The notes below the pieces were generated by a model. That model saw only the letters and a list, made by a program, of their open reading frames with translations. It was not told where the DNA came from and searched no databases. The translations under genes and the position numbers were made by a program. Positions 31,980 through 39,888 of a stretch of DNA of 42,187 nucleotides are shown here, piece by piece (the stretch's first letter is position 1; every line of letters begins with the position of its first letter). The DNA comes from Enterovibrio qingdaonensis (GTDB lineage Bacteria > Pseudomonadota > Gammaproteobacteria > Enterobacterales > Vibrionaceae). The stretch spans positions 1 to 42,187 of the forward strand of contig NZ_JAJUBB010000031.1 of assembly GCF_028683135.1 (NCBI RefSeq), read 5' to 3'.

Positions 31980-32688
31980 ATCCTTCCTCCATTTTCATTT
32001 GTAACCAAATCACAACATTGGCCATTATCCCTTAGCGCAATACATTGGTTTCAATTTGCTCCAAACTCCTCAATAAACTTGCGTATTTATCGAAGAACGT
32101 CAACACCCACCAACGTATTAGACTTAAGTATAGATAGATTCAAAATCTTATAAATCAATACTATAAGTGATTTTAGAGTTTTAACTCAAAACACTAAATT
32201 AAAACAATTTGCAGATTCTTATTCCGTTTATATTCAAATCATCCCAAGGTTGCATTTTTGTAATTACTTACGTAATTAAATTTCTTATTCAGCTTTTTTA
32301 TAAACATAGAAAATGCCACGTTTTAAACGTAGCAGCAGTACGCCATACTTGCAGAAATTCTTTTTATAACAAAAAGTTAACATTGGACTGATATTTGAGG
32401 GATAGACGGGATTCGTTCGTAACCGCTTAATATGTGACGAAAAATATGTCGGCATTCCTACATAAGTTAGTTTCAGAATTGCAGATGACTTTCTTTTCTG
32501 AAATTAGCAGATTATTCCGATATGAGAGGATATTCCGAAATATAACGTCAAAGTTTTACTGAATTACTCTAACCCGTAGGCTCTGATGAAAAATGCACGG
32601 CTATTTCATCGTTTTGAGAGAAAGGAAGGGGGAATGCTGCTCGGTATCGCCAAGTAAAAACCGAGCAGTATAGGATAAAAACATCTGG
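31980..32688. other. Non-coding AT-rich gap between aceB and oxyR
   Basis: No convincing gene is visible in about 700 bp. It must hold the aceBA promoter. An AT-rich inverted repeat (TAATTAC-ttac-GTAATTA, 32261-32278) and two ATTCCGA repeats near 32514-32540 are visible. A 9-bp inverted repeat CTGCTCGGT/ACCGAGCAG (32637-32645, 32660-32668) follows the oxyR stop and may form the end of that transcript. A small RNA cannot be excluded. Confidence 0.5.
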
Positions 32689-33585
32689 CTAAAGCAGCGT
32701 CTCGACCAGTTCAGCAAGAACGTCAAAGGTCGGTTTTCGGCTTGATGTTGGTCGCCAAACCAACCCAATCTCGCGATATGCTTCCTGCCCTGGCGGCTCA
32801 ACAATCGCGAGGTTCAAATTCTCAATAAGACCGTGATTGATCGCCATTTGAGGAATAAAAGTTGTCCCTAGCCCGTTAGCCACCATTTGCACCAAGGTGT
32901 GTAAACTGGTTGCGGTAAAGGGATTTATTTTTGCCGTTGAAGTGAGCTTACAGGCCGATACCGCGTGATCGGTCAGGCAATGCTCCCTTTCCAGCAAAAA
33001 AACCGACTCATCCGGTAAGTCTGAATAGCTTAAAGGCTTGTGGACTTGCGCAGCCTGAATCCGGCTCATCACCATTTTAAAGGCATCTCGCCCGACAACA
33101 CGGCTCGCCATACTGCCAATATCTACCGGCAACGCGAGGATCAGCACATCCATCTCGCCACTTTTTAACGCCGTCAGCAGGTTCGCGGTGGTATCTTCAC
33201 GAAGGAGCAAATCAAGCTCTGGGTACTGCTTATTCACCGCCTGAACCAAATCGCACAGCAAAAATGGGGCGATGGTCGGTATACAACCCACGCGCAGCTT
33301 GCCCTGCATGGGGCTATCCTTAACTTGCGTCAGTTCCATTAAATCTTGGCTACGAGCCAAAATTTCGCGGCTACGAGACACGACATCTTCGCCGATTGCA
33401 GAAAATACAAGCGTTTTGTTATCACGCTCAATAAGCTGAGAACCAATCAAATCTTCTAGGTTTTGAATGCCAGAACTTAGTGTAGACTGACTGACGAAAC
33501 ATTGTTTTGCCGCCTCGCCAAAGTGGCGGGTTTCATACAATGTCACCAAATAATGAAGCTGTTTGAGAGAAGGGAACTTTGTCAT
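32689..33585 (-). CDS. oxyR: OxyR, LysR-type peroxide-sensing regulator
   Basis: Transcription activator of peroxide defence. The N-terminal winged HTH is residues about 5-62 (HFGEAAKQCFVSQSTLSSGIQNLEDLIGSQLIER), followed by the LysR effector domain. The redox pair is Cys203 and Cys212 (EHCLTDHAVSAC), nine apart as Cys199/Cys208 of E. coli, in an otherwise OxyR-like context (ATSLHTLVQMVANGLGTTFIP). Length is 298 aa. It diverges from a peroxiredoxin gene 130 bp away, its probable target. Confidence 0.93.
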   Translation of the reverse strand: MTKFPSLKQLHYLVTLYETRHFGEAAKQCFVSQSTLSSGIQNLEDLIGSQLIERDNKTLVFSAIGEDVVSRSREILARSQDLMELTQVKDSPMQGKLRVGCIPTIAPFLLCDLVQAVNKQYPELDLLLREDTTANLLTALKSGEMDVLILALPVDIGSMASRVVGRDAFKMVMSRIQAAQVHKPLSYSDLPDESVFLLEREHCLTDHAVSACKLTSTAKINPFTATSLHTLVQMVANGLGTTFIPQMAINHGLIENLNLAIVEPPGQEAYREIGLVWRPTSSRKPTFDVLAELVETLL

Positions 33586-33715
33586 CGATTTTTCCGATTA
33601 CATTAATCTATTAAATCCACTTTTTTCAATTTAGCAGTTCCATTATAGTTTGTCCCGTTCATAGATGAATCGAGGCGTTATCGCCTGATACACAAACATT
33701 TTTAGGAGCTGAGAA

Positions 33716-34318
<603 letters not shown>

Positions 34319-34394
34319 TTGGTCTGACTGCTACTCAACAGCAGTCCCTAACGCGTAAGCGTAAAGCCAATAAGTCAGCTTATAAAAAATATGA

Positions 34395-34418
34395 GGCCCG
34401 GACCACCGGGCCCTTTTT
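34395..34418 (+). terminator. Peroxiredoxin gene terminator
   Basis: The GC stem GGCCCGG-acca-CCGGGCC (34395-34401, 34406-34412) is followed by CTTTTTG, 76 bp past the stop. Confidence 0.9.
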
Positions 34419-34620
34419 GTATCTGGGGTTTATGAAACGCCCTGTCTCACCTCACCTTCACGACTCAACCTAAACCCACCTGCTGCCAATCAAAGCATAC
34501 GCACAGCTCGCTCTACCACATTCGTTTCACACTGAGTGTTTAAACAACAAAGCCACAAGCTTAAGGACTACCGAATACCGCGCACACGGATTCAGAGCGT
34601 CATCATAGATGATACTGGCG

Positions 34621-34655
34621 TGCTTGGTGCTTGGTGCTTGGTGCTTGGTGCTTGG
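34621..34655. repeat. Heptamer tandem repeat, five copies of TGCTTGG
   Basis: Five perfect contiguous copies of TGCTTGG at 34621-34655. Seven is not a multiple of three, so copy-number change would shift any reading frame; the tract lies outside genes. Slippage-prone and likely to vary among strains. Confidence 0.97.
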
Positions 34656-34670
34656 TAAGAAAGAGTAAAT

Positions 34671-34746
34671 CGAGAGAGTACGAATAAAGCGAGATGATGC
34701 AGTGAAAACGAGATGGAGCGGTAAAAACGAGAGAAGAAAGAGCGTT
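34671..34746. repeat. Imperfect 19-bp repeats, four units beginning CGAGA
   Basis: CGAGA recurs at 34671, 34690, 34709 and 34728, exactly 19 bp apart. Units 2 and 3 are most alike (CGAGATG at the start, AAAA at the end); units 1 and 4 are more decayed. It lies 15 bp after the heptamer array. Confidence 0.75.
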
Positions 34747-34837
34747 GCGCGTAGGAAAAGAATCTAAAGAAGGAGAGCTAACGAAAAAACGCAGAGGCAT
34801 TAGAAAGTGAGATTCTCACCTTCCAGATAGCAAAAAA

Positions 34838-34866
34838 GGGCCGCGGATTACTCCGCGGCCCTTTTT
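34838..34866 (-). terminator. Cold-shock gene terminator
   Basis: The 9-bp stem GGGCCGCGG/CCGCGGCCC (34838-34846, 34853-34861) has A-runs on the left and T-runs on the right, so both strands look like rho-independent terminators. On the minus strand it ends the csp transcript. Confidence 0.92.
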
Positions 34867-34873
34867 ACGACAA

Positions 34874-35083
34874 TTACAGCTTGATTACGTTAGCTGCTTG
34901 AGGACCTTTTTGGCCTTGCTCAACGTCGAAAGAAACCTTTTGGCCTTCAGCCAGAGTTTTGAAGCCTTCAGAAGCGATTGCACGGAAGTGAACGAATACG
35001 TCTGCGCCGCCGTTGTCTTGAGAAATGAAACCAAAACCTTTTTCTTCGTTAAACCATTTTACGATGCCAGTAGACTTAGACAT
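34874..35083 (-). CDS. CspA-family cold-shock protein
   Basis: Small single-strand nucleic-acid binding protein, RNA chaperone. RNP1 (KGFGFIS) and RNP2 (DVFVHF) motifs are intact in a 69-aa OB fold starting [16 protein letters not shown]. The ATG at 35083 follows AAGGGGC with good spacing; a longer frame adds 13 unsupported residues. I cannot say which csp paralogue it is. The upstream gap suggests a long leader, common among cold-inducible csp genes. Confidence 0.95.
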   Translation of the reverse strand: MSKSTGIVKWFNEEKGFGFISQDNGGADVFVHFRAIASEGFKTLAEGQKVSFDVEQGQKGPQAANVIKL

Positions 35084-35466
35084 TTTATGCCCCTTATATA
35101 TAAATTCGATGAAAAATCGCAAATTGCGAGTATTGCACTGAATGTTGAATTATTGAATGTGACGATTAAGCGAAGGGGACACAGAGGTCATCGTATTAAC
35201 GAAGGAAATCTGCGGTCTTACTTTAACTTTATGTTGCATTAATAACTCTGCAAACCAGAGCGAGGCTCATACTATAGGAACAGCCACCAAAGTAAAGCGA
35301 TATCGTGCGTTTTATTTAAACAATTTTACGCATTGCTTATTTTTTAACCACTTAGTGCATTCTGTAACTAGTCACCCGATTTTTACCAAACTTTTACACC
35401 CTACCCGCTTCTATTTTAACCATATCTCATTGATGATGAGCGTAATTTCATAGCGAGGAACGCGTA
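35084..35466. other. Divergent intergenic region csp/cutC
   Basis: About 380 bp without genes. A minus-strand TATAGT at 35271-35276 is a candidate csp -10, which would give a leader of about 180 nt, in the range of known cspA leaders. The -35 match is weak. cutC has GAGGAAC upstream of its ATG. Confidence 0.45.
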
Positions 35467-36201
35467 ATGTCTGTATTGGTCGAAGTTTGTATCGACAGCC
35501 TTGAATCTCTTCCTATTGCTCAAGCCGCCGGCGCAGGACGCATCGAACTGTGCAGCTCTTTGGCAACCGGCGGTCTGACTGCCAGTGCCGGTTATATGAA
35601 ACAGGCCGCACGCATCAGTGGTATCCCTGTTTACGGCATCATTCGCCCCCGTGAAGGCGACTTCCTGTATTCCAGTGATGATATCGAGATCATGCTCGCC
35701 GATATCCACATGGCGCGCTCAGCAGGCCTTCATGGCGTTGTCATCGGTGCATTGAATGCAGACGGCACAATTGCGCAAGACGCCGTGAGCGAGATGTTCA
35801 AGGCTGCTGGCGACCTAGGTGTTACCTTCCACCGCGCGATTGACCATTGCTCAGCCCCGTTTGACGCCCTGGAGTTTCTGATGACCCACGGCGCAGAGCG
35901 TGTGCTGACCTCCGGCCTCGCCAAAAGTGCTGCACTGGGCATCGACACCTTAAAAGAGATGGTTGCCTTCACCCAAGGCCGACTCAGCATCATGCCGGGA
36001 GCGGGTGTATCACCCGACAATGCCAAGCTGATTATCGAGTCCACCGGCGCGCACGAAATTCACCTCTCTGGCAAAACCACCCGCGCCTCGCTGATGAACT
36101 ATCGCAACGAGAAAGCGACCATGGGCAACAGTGACAGCGACTTTGACATTACCGTCACTAACCCTGACATCATCCAGCGCACCATCGCCGCCTTGCGCTA
36201 A
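35467..36201 (+). CDS. cutC: CutC family protein
   Basis: TIM-barrel protein of the CutC family, historically linked to copper tolerance in E. coli; the true biochemical role is unsettled. Typical segments are EVCIDSLESLPIAQAAGAGRIELCSSLATGGLT, IIRPREGDFLYS, FHRAIDH and RVLTSGLA. Cys8 and Cys29 are among the conserved thiols. Length is 244 aa. It appears to be a single-gene unit ending in a strong terminator. Confidence 0.95.
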   Translation: MSVLVEVCIDSLESLPIAQAAGAGRIELCSSLATGGLTASAGYMKQAARISGIPVYGIIRPREGDFLYSSDDIEIMLADIHMARSAGLHGVVIGALNADGTIAQDAVSEMFKAAGDLGVTFHRAIDHCSAPFDALEFLMTHGAERVLTSGLAKSAALGIDTLKEMVAFTQGRLSIMPGAGVSPDNAKLIIESTGAHEIHLSGKTTRASLMNYRNEKATMGNSDSDFDITVTNPDIIQRTIAALR

Positions 36202-36243
36202 CCGAACGTCGCATTTTTCCGCGCCATTTGGCACTTTCTAAAA

Positions 36244-36275
36244 AAGGGGGATTGAAATGATCCCCCTTCCTTTTT
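36244..36275 (+). terminator. cutC terminator
   Basis: The 9-bp stem AAGGGGGAT/ATCCCCCTT (36244-36252, 36260-36268) is followed by CCTTTTTAG, 43 bp past the cutC stop. Confidence 0.87.
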
Positions 36276-36317
36276 AGGGTGATCAGAATCCAAAGCTCAA
36301 ACGGAAAGGAGCGGTTG

Positions 36318-37154
36318 ATGGCAAACCCAGACAACACCACAAAGAAAACCAAGAAGGTGAAACTCACCAAAGCCGCCTACGAAGACAAACTCGCCGAGCT
36401 GCAAACCGAGCTCGTCAAACTGCAAGAATGGGTCAAGCTCAAAGGCCTGAAAGTCGTTGTGGTATTCGAAGGCCGTGATGCCGCAGGCAAAGGCGGTGTC
36501 ATCAAACGTATCACCGAAAAACTCAACCCACGTGTATGCCGCATTGTCGCCCTCGACAAACCCACCGAACGCGAACGCTCCCAGTGGTACTTCCAACGCT
36601 ATGTGGCGCACCTACCCGCTGCAGGCGAAATCGTGCTGTTTGACCGAAGCTGGTATAACCGCGCAGGTGTTGAGCGAGTCATGGGTTTTTGCAGCGATGA
36701 TGAATACGAAGAATTCTTCCGCACCTGTCCCGAGTTCGAGCGCATGCTACAGCGTTCAGGCATCATCTTGCTGAAGTACTGGTTTTCTGTTTCCGACGAC
36801 GAGCAGGAAAAACGCTTCAAAGAGCGGATTGAAACGCCCATCAAACGTTGGAAATTCAGCCCGATGGACTTGGAGTCACGCAGCCGCTGGATTGAATACA
36901 GCGAAGCCAAAGACAGGATGTTCGCTTTCACCGACACCAAAGAATCGCCTTGGTGGGTCGTTGATGCTGACAACAAAAAGCGCGCACGCCTAAACTGTAT
37001 CTCGCACCTGCTTGCCAGCATCCCGTATGAAACCATCACCTACGACGATATTGCCCTGCCCGACATCAACCAAGAAGGCTATATTCGCGCGCCACTCGAC
37101 AGCCAACGCTTTGTGCCGGACATCGCCCACGATGTTGCGCTCGGTGATGACTAA
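36318..37154 (+). CDS. ppk2: Polyphosphate kinase 2 (PPK2 family)
   Basis: Transfers phosphate between polyphosphate and nucleoside di- or monophosphates. Walker A is GRDAAGKGG (52-60), with the Walker B-like FDRSWYNR at 108-115 and the lid-region RWKFSPMDLESRSRW. The single-domain architecture and a basic N-terminus fit class I PPK2 enzymes, which favour NDP phosphorylation; substrate preference is inferred. The start at 36318 (MANPDN) follows GGAG with 6-nt spacing and gives 278 aa. Confidence 0.93.
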   Translation: MANPDNTTKKTKKVKLTKAAYEDKLAELQTELVKLQEWVKLKGLKVVVVFEGRDAAGKGGVIKRITEKLNPRVCRIVALDKPTERERSQWYFQRYVAHLPAAGEIVLFDRSWYNRAGVERVMGFCSDDEYEEFFRTCPEFERMLQRSGIILLKYWFSVSDDEQEKRFKERIETPIKRWKFSPMDLESRSRWIEYSEAKDRMFAFTDTKESPWWVVDADNKKRARLNCISHLLASIPYETITYDDIALPDINQEGYIRAPLDSQRFVPDIAHDVALGDD

Positions 37155-37214
37155 ACACGTTACGCACATTAAAGGGCGCTTCAGCGGGGCTCCCCTCAAC
37201 AATCAGACACAAAA

Positions 37215-37236
37215 AAGGGCAGCCTCGGCTGCCCTT
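37215..37236 (-). terminator. rnfH terminator between convergent genes
   Basis: The 10-bp stem AAGGGCAGCC/GGCTGCCCTT with a 2-nt centre lies between convergent ppk2 and rnfH. The minus-strand exit has six T residues, so it serves rnfH best and may also stop ppk2. Confidence 0.88.
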
Positions 37237-37266
37237 CATACGTTTAAGCATCAAACAGGTAAACGC

Positions 37267-37617
37267 TTACTCCGCTTTGCGTAGCGGGTTTACCTTGCCA
37301 CCCGTAACCGGGTCAGCATTGCCTTCCAATTTGGCGCGCTCTGCACGGCGGCGGCGAATTTCTTTCGGGTCAGCCACCAAAGGGCGATAAATCTCAATGC
37401 GATCGCCATCGTGTACCAGCGCGTCTAATTTTACCAAACGGCTAAACACACCCACTTTGTTCTTTTTCAGATCAATCTCAGGGTAAGCATCTAACACCCC
37501 AGAATGACGGATGATGTCTTCGACATGCATGTCCGGCGTCACAATCGCCTTAAACACGCGCTGTTCCTGCGGCAGGGCATACACCACTTCCACGTGCAGC
37601 AGTTTTTCATCGCTCAT
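37267..37617 (-). CDS. rnfH: RnfH family protein (RatB/YfjF)
   Basis: Small ubiquitin-like-fold protein of the RnfH family, function unproven. The sequence VEVVYALPQEQRVFKAIVTPDMHVEDIIRHSGVL and DRIEIYRPLVADPKEIRRRRAER is diagnostic; the C-terminus is basic. Length is 116 aa. The start overlaps the end of ratA by 11 bp, implying translational coupling. Confidence 0.93.
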   Translation of the reverse strand: MSDEKLLHVEVVYALPQEQRVFKAIVTPDMHVEDIIRHSGVLDAYPEIDLKKNKVGVFSRLVKLDALVHDGDRIEIYRPLVADPKEIRRRRAERAKLEGNADPVTGGKVNPLRKAE

Positions 37618-38041
37618 ATACGTCTCTCGCCCTTTGGGTAAACGCTTTTACCATGTTCAACGTCAGCTCGTTAAACACTTTACCAAACGCCATTTCAACC
37701 AGACTGTTGGTAAATTCAAAATCTAAGTTCAGCTCAATCTTGCATGCGTCAACATCCAGCGAAGTGAAATGCCAACCGCCCACCAGCTTACGGAACGGGC
37801 CATCGACCAATTCCATTTTTATCGCTTGGCCTTCCACTAACTCATTGCGGGTAGTAAAGGTTTTGCGAATACCTGCCTTAGCAACATCAACAGAAGCCGT
37901 CATCGCACTGTCACTTGCTTCCAGCACGCGCGAACCGGCGCAGCCAGGCAAGAAAGACGGATAGGCTTCAACATCATTAACAAGCTTAAACATTTGCTCT
38001 GCACTAAACGGCACGAGGGCAGAACGGGTAATACGTGGCAT
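37607..38041 (-). CDS. ratA: RatA (PasT), START/Coq10-like protein
   Basis: Polyketide-cyclase/START-fold protein. In E. coli it was reported as RatA, which blocks 70S association, and as PasT; the family also includes Coq10-like ubiquinone-binding proteins. The sequence SALVPFSAEQMFKLVNDVEAYPSFLPGC is the family N-terminus. Length is 144 aa. It diverges from smpB and overlaps rnfH, the conserved arrangement. Confidence 0.93.
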   Translation of the reverse strand: MPRITRSALVPFSAEQMFKLVNDVEAYPSFLPGCAGSRVLEASDSAMTASVDVAKAGIRKTFTTRNELVEGQAIKMELVDGPFRKLVGGWHFTSLDVDACKIELNLDFEFTNSLVEMAFGKVFNELTLNMVKAFTQRARDVYER

Positions 38042-38138
38042 AGCATCTCCTCACAGGTCGATGCCGACATCATATCACTGGACTGAATTTAGGCAAAAAA
38101 ACCCATAAAAAGTATATCGCCAGAGAGAATCACTGCCG

Positions 38139-38144
38139 TATAAT
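38139..38144 (+). promoter_or_regulatory. smpB -10 hexamer
   Basis: A perfect TATAAT lies only 9 bp before the smpB ATG at 38154. A start 6-8 bp beyond the -10 would leave an mRNA leader of only a few bases. No Shine-Dalgarno sequence is visible. Confidence 0.65.
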
Positions 38145-38153
38145 GGTGCCATT

Positions 38154-38639
38154 ATGGTAAAGAAAAATTCAAAGAATAAAGCGGGCAGCAATACAATTGC
38201 GCAGAACCGCCAAGCTCGCCACGAGTACTTCATCGAAGACGATGTTGAAGTCGGGCTTGAGCTCCAAGGCTGGGAAGTGAAATCGCTCCGTGCAGGTAAA
38301 GCCAACATCAGTGAGAGCTACGTGTTCTTCCGAAATGGTGAAGCCTTCATGTCGGGTGCGACCATCACCCCGTTGAATGTTGCTTCTACTCACGTAGTGG
38401 CTGACCCAACACGTGTGCGTAAACTGCTGCTCAAGCGTCGCGAGCTCGACTCTTTGATTGGCAAAGTGAACCGTGAAGGTTACACCGTTGTCGCACTCTC
38501 CCTGTACTGGAAACAGTCGTGGGCTAAACTTAAGATTGGTCTGGCAAAAGGTAAAAAGCTTCATGACAAACGCGATGCATCAAAAGATCGCGATTGGCAG
38601 CGCGACAAAGCGCGTATCATGAAGGCTGCAGCCAGATAA
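38154..38639 (+). CDS. smpB: SmpB, tmRNA-binding protein
   Basis: Partner of tmRNA in trans-translation, bringing it to stalled ribosomes. The OB-fold core [40 protein letters not shown] and the basic C-terminal tail ([24 protein letters not shown]) are typical. Length is 161 aa. It lies 45 bp before ssrA, which has its own promoter. The mRNA may be nearly leaderless. Confidence 0.97.
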   Translation: MVKKNSKNKAGSNTIAQNRQARHEYFIEDDVEVGLELQGWEVKSLRAGKANISESYVFFRNGEAFMSGATITPLNVASTHVVADPTRVRKLLLKRRELDSLIGKVNREGYTVVALSLYWKQSWAKLKIGLAKGKKLHDKRDASKDRDWQRDKARIMKAAAR

Positions 38640-38642
38640 TCA

Positions 38643-38670
38643 TTGACGCAGCAGCATGTTATGCTAGTAT
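38643..38670 (+). promoter_or_regulatory. ssrA promoter
   Basis: TTGACG at 38643-38648 and TAGTAT at 38665-38670 are separated by 16 bp. They are placed to start transcription about 7-8 bases before the mature tmRNA 5' end, which RNase P would then trim. Confidence 0.7.
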
Positions 38671-38684
38671 CTGCGCCATATTCC

Positions 38685-39052
38685 GGGGCTGATTCAGGAT
38701 TCGACAGGATCAAGAAGGCTCGTGGAGCATGCCGAGGGGCGGTTTGCCTCGTAAAAAGCCGCAAAAAAATAGTCGCAAACGACGAAAACTACGCACTAGC
38801 AGCTTAATAACCTGCTTAGAGCCTGCCCTCCCTAGCCTCCGCCTGTAGGACGGGGAATCAGGGCAGTCAAACCCAATCAGGATAGCGAGGGAAGCTTTGA
38901 CTAGAGAGCTGAACCGCGAAATAGAATTCTGGTATGTCTTTTTGTAGCGTGTCTATTCGCAGCACACTGACGAGATTAAAGATAGACTAAGCATGTAGCG
39001 CCATTAGTTAGACTGATTTTGGACGCGGGTTCAACTCCCGCCAGCTCCACCA
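38685..39052 (+). ncRNA. ssrA: tmRNA (10Sa RNA)
   Basis: Rescues stalled ribosomes with SmpB. The 5' end GGGGCTG pairs with the 3' CAGCTCC followed by encoded ACCA; the T-arm GGTTCAA precedes it. The tag frame begins with GCA at 38775 and encodes ANDENYALAA, then TAA TAA at 38805-38810, the enterobacterial/vibrio tag. The 368-nt length is typical. Its 3' end is part of the 24-bp repeat that flanks the adjoining island, so the gene is an attachment site. Confidence 0.98.
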
Positions 39053-39064
39053 AACGTTTGGAAA
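39041..39064. repeat. Left attachment repeat (attL-like) in the ssrA 3' end
   Basis: 24 bp beginning CCAGCTCCACCA and ending GTTTGGAAA, identical to 42128-42151. The first 12 bp are the last bases of ssrA. Integration of islands at the ssrA 3' end is well known, for example the Vibrio pathogenicity island of V. cholerae. Confidence 0.9.
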
Positions 39065-39094
39065 GCGCCAACTCGAAAGGGTTGGCGCTTTTTT
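39064..39094 (+). terminator. ssrA terminator (left copy)
   Basis: The 9-bp stem AGCGCCAAC/GTTGGCGCT (39064-39072, 39081-39089) is followed by a six-T run starting at 39089. A diverged counterpart with compensatory stem changes lies at 42151-42180. Confidence 0.93.
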
Positions 39095-39155
39095 GTTGTG
39101 CCTATATTTTCAAAAGCAAGCCATTTGACTCAATGACTTTTGCTCATGAGCTATC

Positions 39156-39443
39156 TTATGAATTAAACCAAAAATCGAGATCATCAACGTCATCAGCTAA
39201 CTCAACTCCGGCTCTGCTAAAGCCGGTTGTATCAGCTGGCGTACCTTTGGGAGATATCGATAGCTCCAAGTCTAGCCCCTCAAGCACCCTAAGCAAGGTT
39301 GATAGTTTTACATCGCTCCCCGCTTCAATGCGCTGGTACTGTTGCTGCTTCATGCCGATTCGCATGTACATATCTTTTTGCTCGATACCTAGCTTTTTAC
39401 GTTGCTCAATGAGCAACGCTGCAATTTCATCAACATTCTTCAC
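39156..39443 (-). CDS. Small XRE-family HTH regulator, HipB/HigA-like
   Basis: Predicted DNA-binding protein of 95 aa. An HTH of the lambda-repressor type spans about residues 6-66 (IAALLIEQRKKLGIEQKDMYMRIGMKQQQYQRIEAG), with SISPKG after it, as in HipB-like antitoxins, and an acidic C-terminal tail (ELADDVDDLDFW). I placed the start at GTG 39443, which follows GAGG with 6-nt spacing; a TTG at 39455 would lie on that ribosome site. No toxin gene is adjacent on its strand. Four palindromes just upstream suggest autoregulation. It may be an orphan antitoxin or a regulator of the island. Confidence 0.82.
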   Translation of the reverse strand: MKNVDEIAALLIEQRKKLGIEQKDMYMRIGMKQQQYQRIEAGSDVKLSTLLRVLEGLDLELSISPKGTPADTTGFSRAGVELADDVDDLDFWFNS

Positions 39444-39455
39444 TGCACACCTCAA

Positions 39456-39562
39456 ACAACTCTATCGTCGTAGCAATCACAATAAACAACATATTAGTTG
39501 TAAAAAAAAACCTATAACAACTTTAAGGTTGTACGTAGCCCCGCGAACAACTTTAGGGTTGT
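39456..39562. promoter_or_regulatory. Operator array A: four ACAAC-N6-GTTGT palindromes
   Basis: Sites at 39456-39471 (right arm GTCGT, one mismatch), 39486-39501, 39517-39532 and 39547-39562 (the last three perfect in both arms). Start-to-start spacing is 30, 31 and 30 bp, about three helical turns, so all face the same side of the DNA. They begin 3 bp upstream of the ribosome site of the small HTH gene. A minus-strand TTGTTA (39515-39520) and TAATAT (39491-39496) with an 18-bp spacer could be its promoter, lying within sites 2 and 3. Confidence 0.8.
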
Positions 39563-39888
39563 ATTGTTGAGTTAGATACGCGCGTTAGATTCTGAGGAAA
39601 TATGCTCTATTTAGGTGAAGAATTGGGGTAACCCTAACGAATTGGTACACCGAAAGGTACATCGATAAAAATCAAATCAATATAATTAGCGTAAGAACAA
39701 TAAGTTAATAAGCAAGATCAACTTACACCATAGATTAGCTGTTGGCTTAAGCCGCCACTCATGCGTTATTTTGACTGGTTCCAATTGGAACCACGCTTGG
39801 CACTTTTCCCCTCAGGTTTGCCAATGTCAAATTTAAAATAGTTAATGAGTACATAAGCTTACATTATGCTTATCAGAAAGCCATTATT
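39563..39888. other. AT-rich non-coding stretch inside the island
   Basis: About 325 bp with no credible gene. The only strong structure is a perfect 18-bp palindrome at 39776-39793, TGGTTCCAA/TTGGAACCA. A 10-bp palindrome GGCTTAAGCC lies near 39743-39754. Confidence 0.55.
39776..39793. repeat. Perfect 18-bp palindrome in the island
   Basis: TGGTTCCAA followed directly by its reverse complement. It is unrelated to either operator array and lies roughly midway between the divergent genes. It could bind another dimeric protein, but no role can be assigned. Confidence 0.8.

Larger units (their letters stand above)
34419..34837. other. Non-coding gap with repeats
   Basis: About 420 bp without a credible gene. 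A 65-aa open frame on the minus strand (34603-34800) reads through the heptamer repeat as a KHQAPST-type repetitive peptide, has no ribosome site, and is not called. The right half is strongly purine-rich on the plus strand. The repeats are listed separately. Confidence 0.55.

Noticed and set aside
32000-32014. CRP-like site upstream of aceB (TGTAA...TCACA)
   Set aside because: The arms are 5 bp apart instead of 6 and one arm is imperfect, so it does not fit the CRP consensus.
34603-34800. 65-aa minus-strand reading frame with KHQAPST repeats
   Set aside because: It reads through the TGCTTGG heptamer array, has no ribosome site or conserved domain, and its repeat is explained by DNA slippage.
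39456-39562. CRISPR-like array (regular 30-31 bp spacing)
   Set aside because: The repeated element is a 16-bp degenerate palindrome, with only about 15 bp between copies, and no cas genes are present; operators upstream of an HTH gene explain it better.
39019-39570. 183-aa plus-strand reading frame starting in ssrA and crossing the small HTH gene
   Set aside because: It begins inside tmRNA, runs antisense to the HTH gene and through operator array A, and resembles no known protein.
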